Made by a program: the position numbers and the translations under genes. This document shows positions 1 through 9,863 of a DNA stretch of 64,000 bases, one piece after another. The stretch covers positions 186,001-250,000 of the forward strand of contig NZ_NJIX01000001.1 of NCBI RefSeq assembly GCF_002209485.1, in the 5' to 3' direction. The notes under the pieces were generated by a model. The model saw only the letters and a program-made list of their open reading frames with translations. It was not told the DNA's origin and ran no database searches. The stretch comes from Achromobacter sp. HZ34 (GTDB lineage: Bacteria; Pseudomonadota; Gammaproteobacteria; Burkholderiales; Burkholderiaceae_B). Positions within the stretch are counted from its first letter, which is position 1. Each line of letters begins with the position of its first letter.

Positions 1-338
1 GGCAGCAGGGTGTCCAGCCCCAGGCTGGCAATGAAGCGATCAGCGAAAGTCTGGGCGCAGGACAGCAGCTTGGACGCCACGGTGTATTGGTAATACGCGG
101 CCCACACGCCGCAGGCGGCCAGCGCCAGGCCCAGCAGGGCTCCCAGGCGGCGCAGCACGCCGCTCCCCAGGGCCGTGAGCAGGCAGACCACACCCACCGC
201 CAGATAGATCAGGCGCTGCAGCACGCAGTAGGCGCAGGGCTGCATATCGAACACGTATTGCGAAATCAGCGCCACGCCGACAGCGGCGAAGGACAACAGG
301 GCAATCAGGATCAACAAACGTCGATTGGAAGCGAACAT
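1..338 (-). CDS. dsbB: Disulfide bond formation protein B, C-terminus cut by window edge
   Basis: Inner-membrane quinone reductase that reoxidises DsbA in the periplasm. About 112 residues are visible. Translation on the minus strand from the ATG at 338 gives a charged N-terminus (MFASNRR), a first membrane helix, then the family-defining CAYC motif at residues 35-38 followed by VLQRLIYL and further helices. One later Cys (LLSCAQTF) belongs to the periplasmic loop of the second redox pair, and its partner lies beyond the edge. A MarC-family gene lies immediately upstream on the same strand. The CxxC placed after the first helix, with 'QPCAYCVLQR', is a strong DsbB signature. Confidence 0.88.
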   Translation of the reverse strand, partial: MFASNRRLLILIALLSFAAVGVALISQYVFDMQPCAYCVLQRLIYLAVGVVCLLTALGSGVLRRLGALLGLALAACGVWAAYYQYTVASKLLSCAQTFADRFIASLGLDTLL

Positions 339-387
339 GGGGTTCCTACGTGGGGTGGCGCCTGGAGGGCAATGCCATGAGAGCGCC

Positions 388-1083
388 TTAGTGCGTCCGG
401 AGTTCCAGAAGCACGCCGAGCAACAGCTCATGGACGCCGTCCCAGACGATTTGCACGCCCAGGCACAGCATGATGAAAGCAGACAGGCGCATGAACACGG
501 AGGTGCCACTCTCGCCCAGCCGGTAGAGAAATTGCGCCGCGAAGCGCAGGCAAATATAAAGAATGAACGATACCAGCAAGACGCCGGGTAGCGAGCCGGC
601 CAGGCGCACCAGGCTGGCCAAATGGTTCTGGTCACGCAACTGGGCGCCCACCGTGATGGCGGCGGCGATCGAGCCCGGGCCGCAGCTGATGGGAAAGGTG
701 AGCGGATAGAAGGCGCGCGCCTTGGCCATTTCCGGCGTGAAGGATTCGGCCATGCGGGCGGCGCGTTCGTTGCCGCCGTCGGCGGAGTTGACCAGGCGCC
801 ACGCGCTGGCGATCACCAGCATGCCGCCGCCCACCCGCACGATGGCCAGTGACAGACCGAAGAAGGACAGCAGCACGTTGCCGGCCACCATGGCCACGAT
901 CAGCATCAGGGCCACGTTGACGGCCACGCGCTTGGCCAGCGCCAGGCGGGTGGCGCTGGACGCACCTTCGGTCAGGGTCCAGAAGATGGGGGCGATGGAC
1001 GGCGGATTCAGGAAGGGCAGCAGGGTCGCCAGCGCGAACAGGAAACTGCGGCTGAAAACCAGCACATATTCGTTCGTCAGCAT
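388..1083 (-). CDS. MarC family (UPF0056) integral membrane protein
   Basis: 231 residues and highly hydrophobic, with about six membrane helices, the size and profile of the MarC/NAAT family. The N-terminal 'LLPFLNPPSIAPIF' resembles the conserved N-P-x-G/S-x-x-P segment of that family, and 'RVGGGMLVIASAWRL' and 'YPLTFPISCGPGSIAAAI' match the conserved second and third blocks. Function in this family is poorly defined: the original link of MarC to multiple antibiotic resistance was not upheld, and some members move amino acids. It lies between dsbB and glnD on the same strand, with a 131-bp gap to glnD, so no operon partner is obvious. Confidence 0.85.
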   Translation of the reverse strand: MLTNEYVLVFSRSFLFALATLLPFLNPPSIAPIFWTLTEGASSATRLALAKRVAVNVALMLIVAMVAGNVLLSFFGLSLAIVRVGGGMLVIASAWRLVNSADGGNERAARMAESFTPEMAKARAFYPLTFPISCGPGSIAAAITVGAQLRDQNHLASLVRLAGSLPGVLLVSFILYICLRFAAQFLYRLGESGTSVFMRLSAFIMLCLGVQIVWDGVHELLLGVLLELRTH

Positions 1084-1214
1084 GGCCGGCAGGCTCTCTT
1101 CTTGGAAACCCCGGATTGTATGCGGGCCAGGCTATCCATGGATGGGCAGAAGGGGGCGGCGGCGCGGGCTATTTTGCGTCCATTTGTCGCAACCCCCTGC
1201 GGCAACCGTGCAAT

Positions 1215-3821
1215 TCAGGCGGCCGCCTTTTGCGTGTTCTCACCCGCCAGTGCTTCCTGCACGTCCTTTTCAAACTGCATTTGCGTGCGCGGCCGTTCCA
1301 GTGCCGTGCCCTCCAGGATGAAAACGTCCTCCACGCGGTCGCCCAGCGTCATCACCTTGGCCATCTGCAGATTGACGGCGTGGCGCGCGAACACGCGTGC
1401 CAGCGCGTGCAACAGGCCGGACCGGTCGGTGGCGGTCACCTGCAGGCGCCACGACTTGCTGCGCTCGTCCGGTTGCAGTTCGACCTGCGGGGGCACCGGG
1501 AACATGCGCGACATGCGCGACAGGCGCGCACGGCCATACACCGCGCCCTGCGTAAGCGGCGCCTGGGCAGCCGCGCGGGCATCGCGCAGGCGCTCGGCCA
1601 ACTCGTGCTCGACCAGGGTGGCCTGGGCGCGCAAGTCCTGCTGGCCGTCCGGCAGCAGCACGATGAAGCTGTCCAGTGCGTAGCCATGCCGGGTGGTATG
1701 GATGCGCGCGTCCTGGATGCTGAGCGACCGGGCGTCGAAGAAACCGCAGATCACCATGAACAGTTCAGGCACGTCGCGCGTGTAGACCATGACCTGCAGG
1801 CCTTCGCCCTGTTCGGTGGGGCGCGCCTTGACCACGGCGTCCGCGGGCGCGGGGCGATGATAAAGATGGCGCGTGTGCCAGGCGATGTCGGACGCGTCGT
1901 GGCGCAGGAAGTAGGCCACGTCCAGTTGCTTCCAGAACGCTTCGCGGGCGTCGTCGCGCAGCCCGGCCAGGCGTGTCAGGCGCGCGGCTTCGGCCTTGCG
2001 GTCGTTCAGCACGGTATGGGCGTCGGCCTGGCCGCCGCCCAGTGCGCGCAGCGTCAGCCGATAGAGGTCTTCCAGCAGCTTGCCCTTCCAGGCGTTCCAC
2101 ACCTTGGGGCTGGTGCCGCGGATATCGGCCACGGTCAGCAGGTACAGGGCTGTCAGGTGGCGCTCGTCGCCCACCGCGGCGGCGAAATCGCGCACCACGT
2201 CGGGATCGGACAGGTCGCGTTTCTGCGCCACCGTGGACATCAGCAGATGCTGGCGCACCAGGAACTCGACCAGCTCGGCATCGGCCGGCGCCAGGCCGTG
2301 ATCGTGGGCGAAGCGACGCACCTCACGCGCACCCAGTTCGGAATGGTCGCCGCCGCGGCCTTTGGCGATGTCATGGAACAGGGCGGCTACATACAGCAGC
2401 CAATTATTGTCCAGTTCGGCAATCAGCTGGGTGGCGAGCGGATATTCCTGCGCGTGCTCGGGCATGGTGAAGCGGCGCAGATTGCGGATCACCTGCAAGG
2501 TATGCTGGTCCACGGTATAGACGTGGAACAGGTCGTGCTGCATCTGGCCGACGATGCGCCGGAACACCGGCAGATAGCGCGGCAGGATATTCAGCATCGT
2601 CATGCGGCGCAGTTCGTGCACGATGCCCGCGGGCTGCTGCAGGATCTGCAGGAACAGCTTGCGGTTGACCGGATTGCGGCGGAACTGCGCATCGATGCGG
2701 TCACGCGCATGCCAGATGGCGCGCAGGGTGCGTGCCGACATGCCCTTGAGCTGCTGATGCTGCTGCATCGTCAGGAAAGCCCGCAGCAGCAGGGTGGGAT
2801 TGCGCTCGAAAGCGTCGTCCAGAATGATGTCCAGGCGGCCGTGCAGGCTGCGGAAATCGTCATCGATGGGCTGCGCGTCCTCGGCGGGGCGGGGGAACAG
2901 CCTTTCCTCGATGTTCTGCACCAGGATGGTATTGAGCTGGGTCACCAGGCGCGCGGCCCAGTAATAGCGCTGCATCAACAATTCGCTGGCGCGTCGTGTC
3001 GCGTTGGCCTTGATGCCATAGACCTCGGACAGCGCCGGCTGCAGGTCGAACAGCACGCGGTCCTCGCGGCGCTTGGCCAGTAGGTGCAATTCGATGCGCA
3101 GGCGCTTGAATGCCTGTTCGGCCTTGCGCAGGTCGCGCGCTTCGGACTCGGTGAGCAGGCCGGCCTTGGCCACCTCGCGCCAGCTTTCGCCGAAGCCGGC
3201 CGCGCGCGCCATCCACAGGATCACCTGCAGGTCGCGCAAGCCGCCGGGCGACTCCTTGCAGTTGGGTTCCAGCGCGTAGGGCGTGTCCTGGTAGCGCGCA
3301 TGGCGCTGCTGCATCTCGATGCGCTTGGCGCGGAAGAACACGGCCGGGTCCAGGCGCGCGTGCATGGCGGCGTCGAAACGCTTCATCAGCGGACGGCTGC
3401 CCGCCAGCCAGCGCGATTCCAGCAGCGCGGTTTCCACCGTGATGTCGGCTTGTGCCTCGCGTTCGCAGTCCTCGATGGTGCGCACGCTATGGCCCGGTTC
3501 CATGCCCAGGTCCCACAGCGCCGCCACCAACTGGCCGATGGCCTCTTCGTCGGCCGCGGCGGGCGGGTGCGGCAGCAGGATCAGCAGGTCGACGTCGGAA
3601 TAGGGATATAGCTCACCACGGCCATAGCCGCCCACCGCCGCCAGCGTGGCGCCGGCGGGCAGGGGGCATTGCTTGACCAGGTCCCGCAAAACGTTGTCCG
3701 TGATGCGGCGCAATTCATGCAGCAGCGTATCGGGCCGCTCGTGCTCGCGGAAGGCCTCGATGGCTTTCTGACGGCTTTCGCGCAGGCGCTCGCGTAGCAT
3801 CGGGATGTCCGTGGCGGTCAT
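1215..3821 (-). CDS. glnD: Bifunctional [protein-PII] uridylyltransferase/uridylyl-removing enzyme
   Basis: Cytoplasmic sensor of glutamine that uridylylates PII (GlnB/GlnK) when nitrogen is scarce and removes UMP when glutamine is plentiful. 868 residues, full length for the family. In order: the nucleotidyltransferase core GGYGRGELYPYSDVD at residues 64-78 with both metal-binding Asp, a GlnD linker region, an HD phosphohydrolase domain with 'ALFHDIAKGRGGDHSELG' in the middle, and two C-terminal ACT domains ('VMVYTRDVPELFMVICGFFD' and 'VTATDRSGLLHALARVFARH') that bind glutamine. Only 22 bp separate it from map upstream, so the two are probably co-transcribed, an arrangement also seen in other proteobacteria. 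Confidence 0.97.
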   Translation of the reverse strand: MTATDIPMLRERLRESRQKAIEAFREHERPDTLLHELRRITDNVLRDLVKQCPLPAGATLAAVGGYGRGELYPYSDVDLLILLPHPPAAADEEAIGQLVAALWDLGMEPGHSVRTIEDCEREAQADITVETALLESRWLAGSRPLMKRFDAAMHARLDPAVFFRAKRIEMQQRHARYQDTPYALEPNCKESPGGLRDLQVILWMARAAGFGESWREVAKAGLLTESEARDLRKAEQAFKRLRIELHLLAKRREDRVLFDLQPALSEVYGIKANATRRASELLMQRYYWAARLVTQLNTILVQNIEERLFPRPAEDAQPIDDDFRSLHGRLDIILDDAFERNPTLLLRAFLTMQQHQQLKGMSARTLRAIWHARDRIDAQFRRNPVNRKLFLQILQQPAGIVHELRRMTMLNILPRYLPVFRRIVGQMQHDLFHVYTVDQHTLQVIRNLRRFTMPEHAQEYPLATQLIAELDNNWLLYVAALFHDIAKGRGGDHSELGAREVRRFAHDHGLAPADAELVEFLVRQHLLMSTVAQKRDLSDPDVVRDFAAAVGDERHLTALYLLTVADIRGTSPKVWNAWKGKLLEDLYRLTLRALGGGQADAHTVLNDRKAEAARLTRLAGLRDDAREAFWKQLDVAYFLRHDASDIAWHTRHLYHRPAPADAVVKARPTEQGEGLQVMVYTRDVPELFMVICGFFDARSLSIQDARIHTTRHGYALDSFIVLLPDGQQDLRAQATLVEHELAERLRDARAAAQAPLTQGAVYGRARLSRMSRMFPVPPQVELQPDERSKSWRLQVTATDRSGLLHALARVFARHAVNLQMAKVMTLGDRVEDVFILEGTALERPRTQMQFEKDVQEALAGENTQKAAA

Positions 3822-3843
3822 GGTATATCGGTGAGTCGGTGTA

Positions 3844-4665
3844 TCAGGGCTGCGGCGCAGGTACCGTTTCGGTAATGAACGACGGCGGCGCCGGCATTTC
3901 CGGCGACACGGTCAGTACCTCGTAGCCGGTTTCGGTCACCAGCACGGTGTGTTCCCACTGAGCCGACAGGCTGTGGTCGCGCGTCACCACGGTCCAGCCG
4001 TCGGACAGCTGGCGGATTTCACGGCGGCCGGCGTTGATCATCGGCTCGATGGTGAAAATCATGCCCGGCACCAATTTCACGCCGGTGCCCGGCTTGCCAT
4101 AGTGCAGCACCTGGGGATCTTCATGGAAGCGCCGGCCGACACCGTGGCCACAGAATTCGCGCACCACCGAATAACCCTTGCCTTCGGCATACTTCTGGAT
4201 GGCATTGCCGATGTCGCCCAGGGTGGCGCCACCGCGCACCTGCTGGATGCCCAGCCACATGCATTCATAGGTGGTTTCGGTCAGGCGGCGCGCCAGCACA
4301 GACGGCTCGCCCACGTAATACATGCGGCTGGTGTCACCGTACCAGCCGTCCTTGATGATGGTGACGTCGATATTGACGACGTCCCCGTTTTTCAGGACCT
4401 TGTCGCCAGGAATGCCATGGCAGACCTGATGGTTGACCGAGGTACAGATGGCGCCGGGGAAGGGCGGGTAGCCGGGCGGGGCGTAGCCCACCGTGGCCGA
4501 TTTGGCCTGCAGCGTGTTGGTGACGTAATCGAGGGCCAGGCGGTCGAGTTCGCCCGTGGTGACGCCCGGTTTGACGAGTGGGGTCAGATAATCGAGTACG
4601 CGTGCGGCGCCCTGGCAGGCCAGGCGCATTTTGTCCAAATCGGTGGGGTCGGTGACTATGCCCAT
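3844..4665 (-). CDS. map: Type I methionine aminopeptidase
   Basis: Removes the initiator Met from nascent proteins with small second residues. 273 residues, typical of class I bacterial enzymes. The five metal ligands are all visible: the two Asp in 'NIDVTIIKDGWYGDTSRM', His in 'GHGVGRRFHEDP', Glu in 'FTIEPMI' and Glu in 'WEHTVLVT'. The substrate-binding His is in 'VNHQVCHGIPG'. The ATG at 4665 is preferred because the N-terminus has the usual short MetAP-I lead. It is divergent from rpsB, the common betaproteobacterial arrangement, and glnD follows after 22 bp. Confidence 0.97.
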   Translation of the reverse strand: MGIVTDPTDLDKMRLACQGAARVLDYLTPLVKPGVTTGELDRLALDYVTNTLQAKSATVGYAPPGYPPFPGAICTSVNHQVCHGIPGDKVLKNGDVVNIDVTIIKDGWYGDTSRMYYVGEPSVLARRLTETTYECMWLGIQQVRGGATLGDIGNAIQKYAEGKGYSVVREFCGHGVGRRFHEDPQVLHYGKPGTGVKLVPGMIFTIEPMINAGRREIRQLSDGWTVVTRDHSLSAQWEHTVLVTETGYEVLTVSPEMPAPPSFITETVPAPQP

Positions 4666-4673
4666 GTATCAGC

Positions 4674-4703
4674 TTGAGTTCGGTCGGCGAAAAATAGTAG
4701 AAT
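4674..4703 (+). promoter_or_regulatory. Candidate sigma-70 promoter for rpsB
   Basis: TTGAGT (4674-4679), an 18-bp spacer and TAGAAT (4698-4703) lie in the 288-bp region between divergent map and rpsB. Use of this promoter would give an rpsB leader of about 245 nt. The -35 and spacer are imperfect, so this is a prediction from sequence only. Confidence 0.4.
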
Positions 4704-4953
4704 TATAGGCTTACCCGAAAAACCAAGGGTAAGAGCGTCAAAGTAGTGAAGCAGTCGAGCGGCATTGGAAGGGCTTTAAACCCGAGAAGGGGCATTAAAC
4801 CCGAAGACCGCTGCTCATCCAAATCGCGTGCTGTTGCCACCCAGGGTGTCGCAGGCGAGGCAGGTTCCGGTGTGTGCTGGCAAGACCAGACCCCAGGGCC
4901 GCCCGCTTTTCGATACAGGCGCAGTGCAAGACCCAACCCTCGGAGAGAACATT

Positions 4954-5706
4954 ATGTCCCTCATGCGTGAAATGCTGGAAGCCGGTGTCCACTTTGGTCA
5001 CCAAACCCGTTACTGGAACCCCAAGATGTCGCAGTACATCTTCGGTCAGCGTAACAAGATTCACATCATCAACCTCGAACAGACGGTTGGTAAGTACCAG
5101 GAAGCCACCAAGTTCGTGAAGCAGCTGGCTGCTCGCGGCGGCAACATCCTGTTCGTCGGCACCAAGCGCGCCGCCCGTGAAATCGTCGCGGCCGAAGCTG
5201 CCCGCGCCGGCATGCCCTACGTCGACGCCCGCTGGCTCGGCGGCATGCTGACCAACTTCAAGACGGTCAAGACCTCGGTCAAGCGCCTGAAGGACATGGA
5301 AACGGTCGTGGCCGAAGGTGGCGCCGAGCGTATGATCAAGAAGGAAGGCCTGCTGTTCCAGCGTGAACTGGACAAGCTGAACAAGTCGATCGGCGGTATC
5401 AAGGACATGAACGGCCTGCCCGATGCCATGTTCGTCATCGACGTCGGCTACCACAAGATTGCCATCGCCGAAGCGCGCACGCTGGGCATCCCGGTCGTGG
5501 CCGTGGTCGATACCAACCACTCGCCCGACGGTATCGACTACGTCATCCCCGGTAACGACGACTCCGCCAAGGCCATCGCGCTGTACGCCAAGGGCATCGC
5601 CGACGCCGTGCTGGAAGGCCGCGAACAGAACATCAACGGTCTGGTCGAAGGCGCTGGCGAAGAAGGTCAGGAAGAGTTCGTGGAAGTGCAGGAAGGTCAG
5701 GCCTAA
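4954..5706 (+). CDS. rpsB: 30S ribosomal protein S2
   Basis: Component of the small ribosomal subunit, placed between head and body and needed with S1 for mRNA binding. 250 residues. The family hallmark '[19 protein letters not shown]' starts at residue 6, followed by '[15 protein letters not shown]', and '[20 protein letters not shown]' and '[20 protein letters not shown]' later. The ATG at 4954 is chosen over upstream in-frame starts because MSLMREML is the conserved N-terminus and CGGAGAG precedes it. The C-terminal tail is Glu-rich. It is the first gene of the rpsB-tsf operon. Confidence 0.98.
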   Translation: MSLMREMLEAGVHFGHQTRYWNPKMSQYIFGQRNKIHIINLEQTVGKYQEATKFVKQLAARGGNILFVGTKRAAREIVAAEAARAGMPYVDARWLGGMLTNFKTVKTSVKRLKDMETVVAEGGAERMIKKEGLLFQRELDKLNKSIGGIKDMNGLPDAMFVIDVGYHKIAIAEARTLGIPVVAVVDTNHSPDGIDYVIPGNDDSAKAIALYAKGIADAVLEGREQNINGLVEGAGEEGQEEFVEVQEGQA

Positions 5707-5800
5707 GCCGTCCTTCGTCCAAGACGGCGTGGCGCCAGTGCGCCGCGCCGCCGTGGTGCCGGGTGTGAGCCCGGCCACGCTTCCAGCAGCAAACCCACAT

Positions 5801-5826
5801 GCCCCGGCCCGCCGGGGCGTGTTTTA
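5801..5826 (+). terminator. Hairpin between rpsB and tsf (attenuator-like)
   Basis: GCCCCGGC (5801-5808) pairs perfectly with GCCGGGGC (5811-5818) and is followed by GTGTTTTAG. It lies in the 138-bp rpsB-tsf gap, where partial termination is known in E. coli. The T-run is short, so it would attenuate rather than stop transcription. Confidence 0.5.
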
Positions 5827-5844
5827 GAAAGAATGGAGCAAGCA

Positions 5845-6723
5845 ATGGCTGAAATTACCGCTTCGATGGTCAAGGAACTGCGCGAGAAGACTGACGCGCC
5901 CATGATGGAATGCAAGAAGGCGCTGACCGAAGCCGAGGGCGACCTGGCCCGCGCCGAGGAAATCCTGCGCGTCAAGCTGGGTAACAAGGCGAGCAAGGCT
6001 GCCGCCCGCGTCACCGCCGAAGGCCTGATCGGTCTGTTCATCTCGGCCGATGCCAAGCAAGGCGCCGTCATTGAAGTCAACTGCGAAACCGACTTCGTGG
6101 GCAAGAATGCCGACTTCGTCGATTTCGTCAACAAGCTGGCCGAACTGGTCGCCGTGAAGAACCCGGCTGACGTGGCTGCCTTGGGCGAGCTGCCTTTCGC
6201 TGACGGTACCGTCGAATCGACGCGCGCCGGCCTGGTCGGCAAGATCGGCGAAAACATCTCGGTGCGCCGCTTCAAGCGCATCGAAACCACCGACAAGCTG
6301 GCCAGCTATGTGCATGGCGGCCGTATCGGTGTGTTGGTCGAGTTCGCCGGCGCCGACAGCGTGGGCAAGGACCTGGCCATGCACATCGCCGCTACCAAGC
6401 CCAAGGCCCTGAACGCCGAAGGCGTCCCGGCTGCTGATATCGCCGCCGAGCGCTCGGTTGCCGAGCAGAAGGCTGCCGAATCGGGCAAGCCGGCTGAAAT
6501 CGTCGCCAAGATGGTCGAAGGTTCGGTGCAGAAGTTCCTGAAGGAAGTCGCGCTGGTGTCGCAGCCCTTCGTCAAGAACGACAAGCAGACCATCGAGCAG
6601 ATGCTGAAGGCCGAGAACGCCAAGATCTCCCAGTTCGCCCTGTTCATCGTCGGCGAAGGCATCGAGAAGAAGGTTCTCGACTTCGCAGCCGAAGTGGCCG
6701 CGGCGGCGGCTGGCACGGCCTGA
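5845..6723 (+). CDS. tsf: Elongation factor Ts
   Basis: Guanine nucleotide exchange factor for EF-Tu. 292 residues from the ATG at 5845, with GGAG at 5834-5837. An in-frame ATG 12 bp upstream is less likely because MAEITASMV is the conserved start. The N-terminal UBA-like domain contains the signature '[19 protein letters not shown]', and the core carries '[19 protein letters not shown]', whose Thr-Asp-Phe-Val invades the EF-Tu G domain. The protein ends in an Ala-rich helix. It follows rpsB in the standard operon and is closed by a strong terminator. Confidence 0.98.
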   Translation: MAEITASMVKELREKTDAPMMECKKALTEAEGDLARAEEILRVKLGNKASKAAARVTAEGLIGLFISADAKQGAVIEVNCETDFVGKNADFVDFVNKLAELVAVKNPADVAALGELPFADGTVESTRAGLVGKIGENISVRRFKRIETTDKLASYVHGGRIGVLVEFAGADSVGKDLAMHIAATKPKALNAEGVPAADIAAERSVAEQKAAESGKPAEIVAKMVEGSVQKFLKEVALVSQPFVKNDKQTIEQMLKAENAKISQFALFIVGEGIEKKVLDFAAEVAAAAAGTA

Positions 6724-6760
6724 TAGGCACTTAGTCCGGCTTTTCGCGTATCTTTACCAG

Positions 6761-6804
6761 CAGGCCGGCACTAGGCATAGTCTAGGCCGGCCTGTTTCTT
6801 GTCT
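6761..6804 (+). terminator. Rho-independent terminator after tsf
   Basis: CAGGCCGGC (6761-6769) pairs with GCCGGCCTG (6786-6794). CTAG/CTAG extends the stem inward past a bulged A, leaving a 7-nt loop, and TTTCTTGTCTT follows. It should end the rpsB-tsf transcript and separate it from pyrH. Confidence 0.8.
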
Positions 6805-6843
6805 TACACTTTCGTCGGATCGAACCTCAAAGGGATATCGCCT

Positions 6844-7560
6844 ATGGCAACCAGATCGTACAAACGGGTTCTTCTCAAGCTTTCCGGCGAGGCCCTGATG
6901 GGCGAAGATGCCTTCGGGATCAATCGCGCGACCATCGCGCGCATGACCGAGGAAATCGCCGAGATCGTTGCCATGGGCATCGAACTCGCCATCGTCATCG
7001 GCGGCGGCAATATTTTTCGCGGCGTGGCGCCGGGTGCCCAGGGCATGGACCGGGCCACCGCCGACTATATGGGCATGATGGCCACCATCATGAACGCGCT
7101 GGCCCTGCAGGATGCGCTCAAGCATCGCAGCGTAGACACGCGCGTGCAATCGGCCCTGAACATCGAGCAGGTCGTCGAACCCTACATCCGTCCCAAGGCG
7201 CTGCGCTACCTCGAAGAGGGCAAGGTCGTCATTTTCGCGGCGGGCACCGGTAATCCCTTCTTCACGACCGATACGGCCGCTGCCCTGCGCGGCGCCGAGA
7301 TTGGCGCGGAGATCGTGCTCAAGGCCACCAAGGTCGACGGCATCTACAGCGCGGATCCCAACAAGGATCCCGAAGCGACGCGCTATGCCCGCATCAGTTT
7401 CGATGAGGCCATCGTGCGCCGTCTGGAGGTCATGGACGCCACCGCCTTCGCCTTGTGCCGCGATCAGAAGTTGCCCATCAAGGTCTTTTCCATCAACAAA
7501 TCGGGAGCCTTGAAGCGCGCCGTTAGCGGCGAAGACGAAGGCACGCTGGTCCACGTTTGA
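6844..7560 (+). CDS. pyrH: Uridylate kinase (UMP kinase)
   Basis: Phosphorylates UMP to UDP in pyrimidine synthesis; hexameric, UTP-inhibited and GTP-activated in bacteria. 238 residues of the amino-acid-kinase fold. '[13 protein letters not shown]' binds phosphate near the N-terminus, '[11 protein letters not shown]' follows, and '[21 protein letters not shown]' and '[18 protein letters not shown]' are the UMPK nucleotide-binding blocks. The ATG at 6844 is preferred to the upstream in-frame ATG because [12 protein letters not shown] is the conserved start. frr follows after 15 bp with an AAGGAG ribosome site, so they form one unit. Confidence 0.97.
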   Translation: MATRSYKRVLLKLSGEALMGEDAFGINRATIARMTEEIAEIVAMGIELAIVIGGGNIFRGVAPGAQGMDRATADYMGMMATIMNALALQDALKHRSVDTRVQSALNIEQVVEPYIRPKALRYLEEGKVVIFAAGTGNPFFTTDTAAALRGAEIGAEIVLKATKVDGIYSADPNKDPEATRYARISFDEAIVRRLEVMDATAFALCRDQKLPIKVFSINKSGALKRAVSGEDEGTLVHV

Positions 7561-7575
7561 ATATAAGGAGTCGCC

Positions 7576-8136
7576 ATGAGCGTCGCAGACACCAAAAAAT
7601 CGGCTGAATCCCGCATGAGCAAGTCCATCGAGACGCTCAAGGTGAATTTGTCCAAGATTCGCACCGGGCGCGCCCACACCGGCATCCTGGATCACGTGCA
7701 GGTCGAGTACTACGGCTCGCCCGTGCCCGTCGGCCAGGTCGCCAACGTCAACCTGGTGGACGCCCGCACCCTCAGCGTGCAGCCCTACGAGAAGCAGATG
7801 GCCGGCCCGATCGAAAAGGCCATCCGTGAGTCGGACCTGGGTTTGAACCCGGTGTCGATGGGTGAAACCATCCGCGTGCCGATGCCCGCCCTGACCGAGG
7901 AACGTCGCCGCGACCTGACCAAGGTCGTGCGTAACGAAGGCGAGGACGCCAAGATCGCGGTGCGCAACCTGCGCCGCGAGGCCAACGACTCGCTGAAGAA
8001 ACTCGTCAAGGACAAGACGATTTCGGAAGATGACGAGCGCCGCGCCCAGGACGACGTGCAGAAGCTGACGGACCGTTGCGTCGCCGACATCGACAAGATG
8101 GTCACGCAGAAAGAAGCGGAGATCATGACCGTCTGA
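7576..8136 (+). CDS. frr: Ribosome recycling factor
   Basis: Splits post-termination ribosomes together with EF-G. 186 residues, the usual length, forming a three-helix bundle plus a small beta domain. Characteristic blocks are '[21 protein letters not shown]', '[18 protein letters not shown]', '[16 protein letters not shown]' and the C-terminal helix '[19 protein letters not shown]'. It lies between pyrH and uppS in the conserved block, with a ribosome-binding AAGGAG (7564-7569) 6 bp before the ATG. Confidence 0.98.
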   Translation: MSVADTKKSAESRMSKSIETLKVNLSKIRTGRAHTGILDHVQVEYYGSPVPVGQVANVNLVDARTLSVQPYEKQMAGPIEKAIRESDLGLNPVSMGETIRVPMPALTEERRRDLTKVVRNEGEDAKIAVRNLRREANDSLKKLVKDKTISEDDERRAQDDVQKLTDRCVADIDKMVTQKEAEIMTV

Positions 8137-8143
8137 CGACGGC

Positions 8144-8911
8144 GTGCCTATCATGGGTTTACTCAGCTCCACCCAGGCCGTGCCCGAGATCTCGGCGGTC
8201 CCCAATCACGTTGCCATCATCATGGATGGCAACGGCCGTTGGGCCACGCGGCGGCATTTGCCGCGCACGGCCGGCCACGCCAAGGGCGTGCAGGCGGTGC
8301 GCCGCGTTGTCGAAGGCTGCGGGCGGCTGGGCGTGCGTTACCTGACGTTGTTCGCGTTCAGTTCCGAGAACTGGCGCCGGCCGGCGGAAGAAGTATCGCT
8401 GCTCATGCGCCTGTTCGTGCAGGCGCTGGAGCGTGAGGTCGACAAGCTTGATGGGCAGGGCGTGCGCCTGCGCGTGGTGGGCGACCTCACTCCGTTCGAG
8501 CCGCGCTTGCGTGATCTGATCGAGCAGGCGCAGGCGCGTACCGCCCACCATGACCGCCTGCATCTGTCGATCTGCGCCAATTACGGCGGCCGTTGGGACG
8601 TCTTGCAGGCGACCCGGCGCATGCTGCTGGACAACCCCCAGTTGGCGCAGCAGCCCGAGGGCATAGACGAAGCCACGCTGTCGCGCTACCTTTCCATGGC
8701 CTGGGCGCCCGAGCCCGACCTGTTCATCCGCACCGGCGGCGAGCAGCGCATATCCAATTACCTGATCTGGCAATTGGCGTATACGGAACTTTACTTCACC
8801 GACCGTTACTGGCCGGATTTCGGCGCGGCCGAACTTGAAGCGGCCTTCGAGTGGTATCGCACCCGCGAGCGCCGCTTCGGTCGCACCAGCGCGCAGTTGG
8901 ACAAGCGCTGA
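8144..8911 (+). CDS. uppS: Undecaprenyl (di-trans,poly-cis) diphosphate synthase
   Basis: Condenses isopentenyl diphosphate onto farnesyl diphosphate to make the C55 carrier for peptidoglycan and O-antigen. 255 residues from the GTG at 8144; an ATG at 8153 (MGLLSS) is an equally possible start. The catalytic Asp is in '[13 protein letters not shown]', followed by 'GHAKG' and '[14 protein letters not shown]'. The late blocks '[18 protein letters not shown]' and '[14 protein letters not shown]' are diagnostic of the cis-prenyltransferase family. It starts 7 bp after frr, and cdsA follows. Confidence 0.96.
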   Translation: MPIMGLLSSTQAVPEISAVPNHVAIIMDGNGRWATRRHLPRTAGHAKGVQAVRRVVEGCGRLGVRYLTLFAFSSENWRRPAEEVSLLMRLFVQALEREVDKLDGQGVRLRVVGDLTPFEPRLRDLIEQAQARTAHHDRLHLSICANYGGRWDVLQATRRMLLDNPQLAQQPEGIDEATLSRYLSMAWAPEPDLFIRTGGEQRISNYLIWQLAYTELYFTDRYWPDFGAAELEAAFEWYRTRERRFGRTSAQLDKR

Positions 8912-8954
8912 CGCCTCTGTCGGCGGTCCGCGATCACCAGGAGATTTCCCCCGC

Positions 8955-9863
8955 ATGCTAGGTCAGCGTATCGCCACCGCCATCGTCTTATTGATCGTGC
9001 TGGGCTTGGCCATGAGCCTTGCCACGCCTTGGCCTTTCCTGGCTTTGCTGGCCCTGGCCACCGGTTGCGCCGGCTGGGAGTGGCTACGTTTGACCTTGCC
9101 GGGCACGGCCAGGCGCGCCGGCGCGGAGGGTGCCGGTGGCGCTGGTGCCCGTGACGCGAACTACGGCGCCGTCCTTGGCGGCGTGCTGCTGGCGCTCATC
9201 AGCCTGGCCCTCGCTTTCCTGTGGTTGCAGACGCCCACGGCCGAGCCCAGCTTGCGCTCCCTGGGCGTCATGTTCCGTTTCGTGGTCCCCCTGGCCGTCA
9301 TCCTGTGGATCGTCGTCGCCATCCCGACCGTGGTGCGGGGCCGCGCCGACGCCGCCCCGGGCAGCATCGGCCTGAGCCTGTTCGCCGTGCCGGCGCTGCT
9401 GGCGGCCTGGGCGGTGCTGGCCATTCTTTTCGTACAGCGCGGGCCGTGGTTCGTGCTGTCACTGCTGGCGGTGGTGTGGGTGGCGGATATCGCCGCCTAT
9501 TTCACCGGCCGCGCCTTCGGCCGCCGCAAGCTGGCGCCCCGTGTCAGCCCGGGCAAGACCATCGAGGGCGCCCTGGGTGGCGTCCTGGCCGTGCTCGTCT
9601 GGATCGCGGTCAGCAGCCTGTGGGCACCCAGCTTCGGCGCGGCCCTGGTGGCGCGCTGGGGGTGGGGCGGCGCCTTGCCGCTGGCCGCCGTATTGGCCGC
9701 GCTGTCCATCATCGGCGACCTGTTCGAATCCCTGCTCAAGCGCCGCGCCGGCCGCAAGGATTCAAGCGCCTTGCTGCCAGGCCACGGCGGCGTATACGAT
9801 CGGATCGATGCCGTCCTGCCGGTCGCGCCGCTGGCATTCATTCTTATCGGAGTCTGGTCTTGA
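8955..9863 (+). CDS. cdsA: Phosphatidate cytidylyltransferase (CDP-diglyceride synthase)
   Basis: Inner-membrane enzyme that makes CDP-diacylglycerol, the precursor of all phospholipids. 302 residues and about eight membrane helices. The C-terminal CdsA signature is present as '[20 protein letters not shown]' followed by GVYDRID. The ATG at 8955 is chosen because the preceding in-frame stretch is polar and unlike the family, and AGGAG (8939-8943) lies upstream. The soluble stretch '[17 protein letters not shown]' around residues 57-73 is an Ala/Gly-rich loop. dxr begins inside the stop codon. Confidence 0.95.
   Translation: MLGQRIATAIVLLIVLGLAMSLATPWPFLALLALATGCAGWEWLRLTLPGTARRAGAEGAGGAGARDANYGAVLGGVLLALISLALAFLWLQTPTAEPSLRSLGVMFRFVVPLAVILWIVVAIPTVVRGRADAAPGSIGLSLFAVPALLAAWAVLAILFVQRGPWFVLSLLAVVWVADIAAYFTGRAFGRRKLAPRVSPGKTIEGALGGVLAVLVWIAVSSLWAPSFGAALVARWGWGGALPLAAVLAALSIIGDLFESLLKRRAGRKDSSALLPGHGGVYDRIDAVLPVAPLAFILIGVWS

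Noticed and set aside
1116-3083. 655-codon plus-strand open frame opposite glnD
   Set aside because: Low-complexity, Gln/His/Arg-rich translation with no domain. It is the antisense shadow of a well-supported glnD in high-GC DNA.
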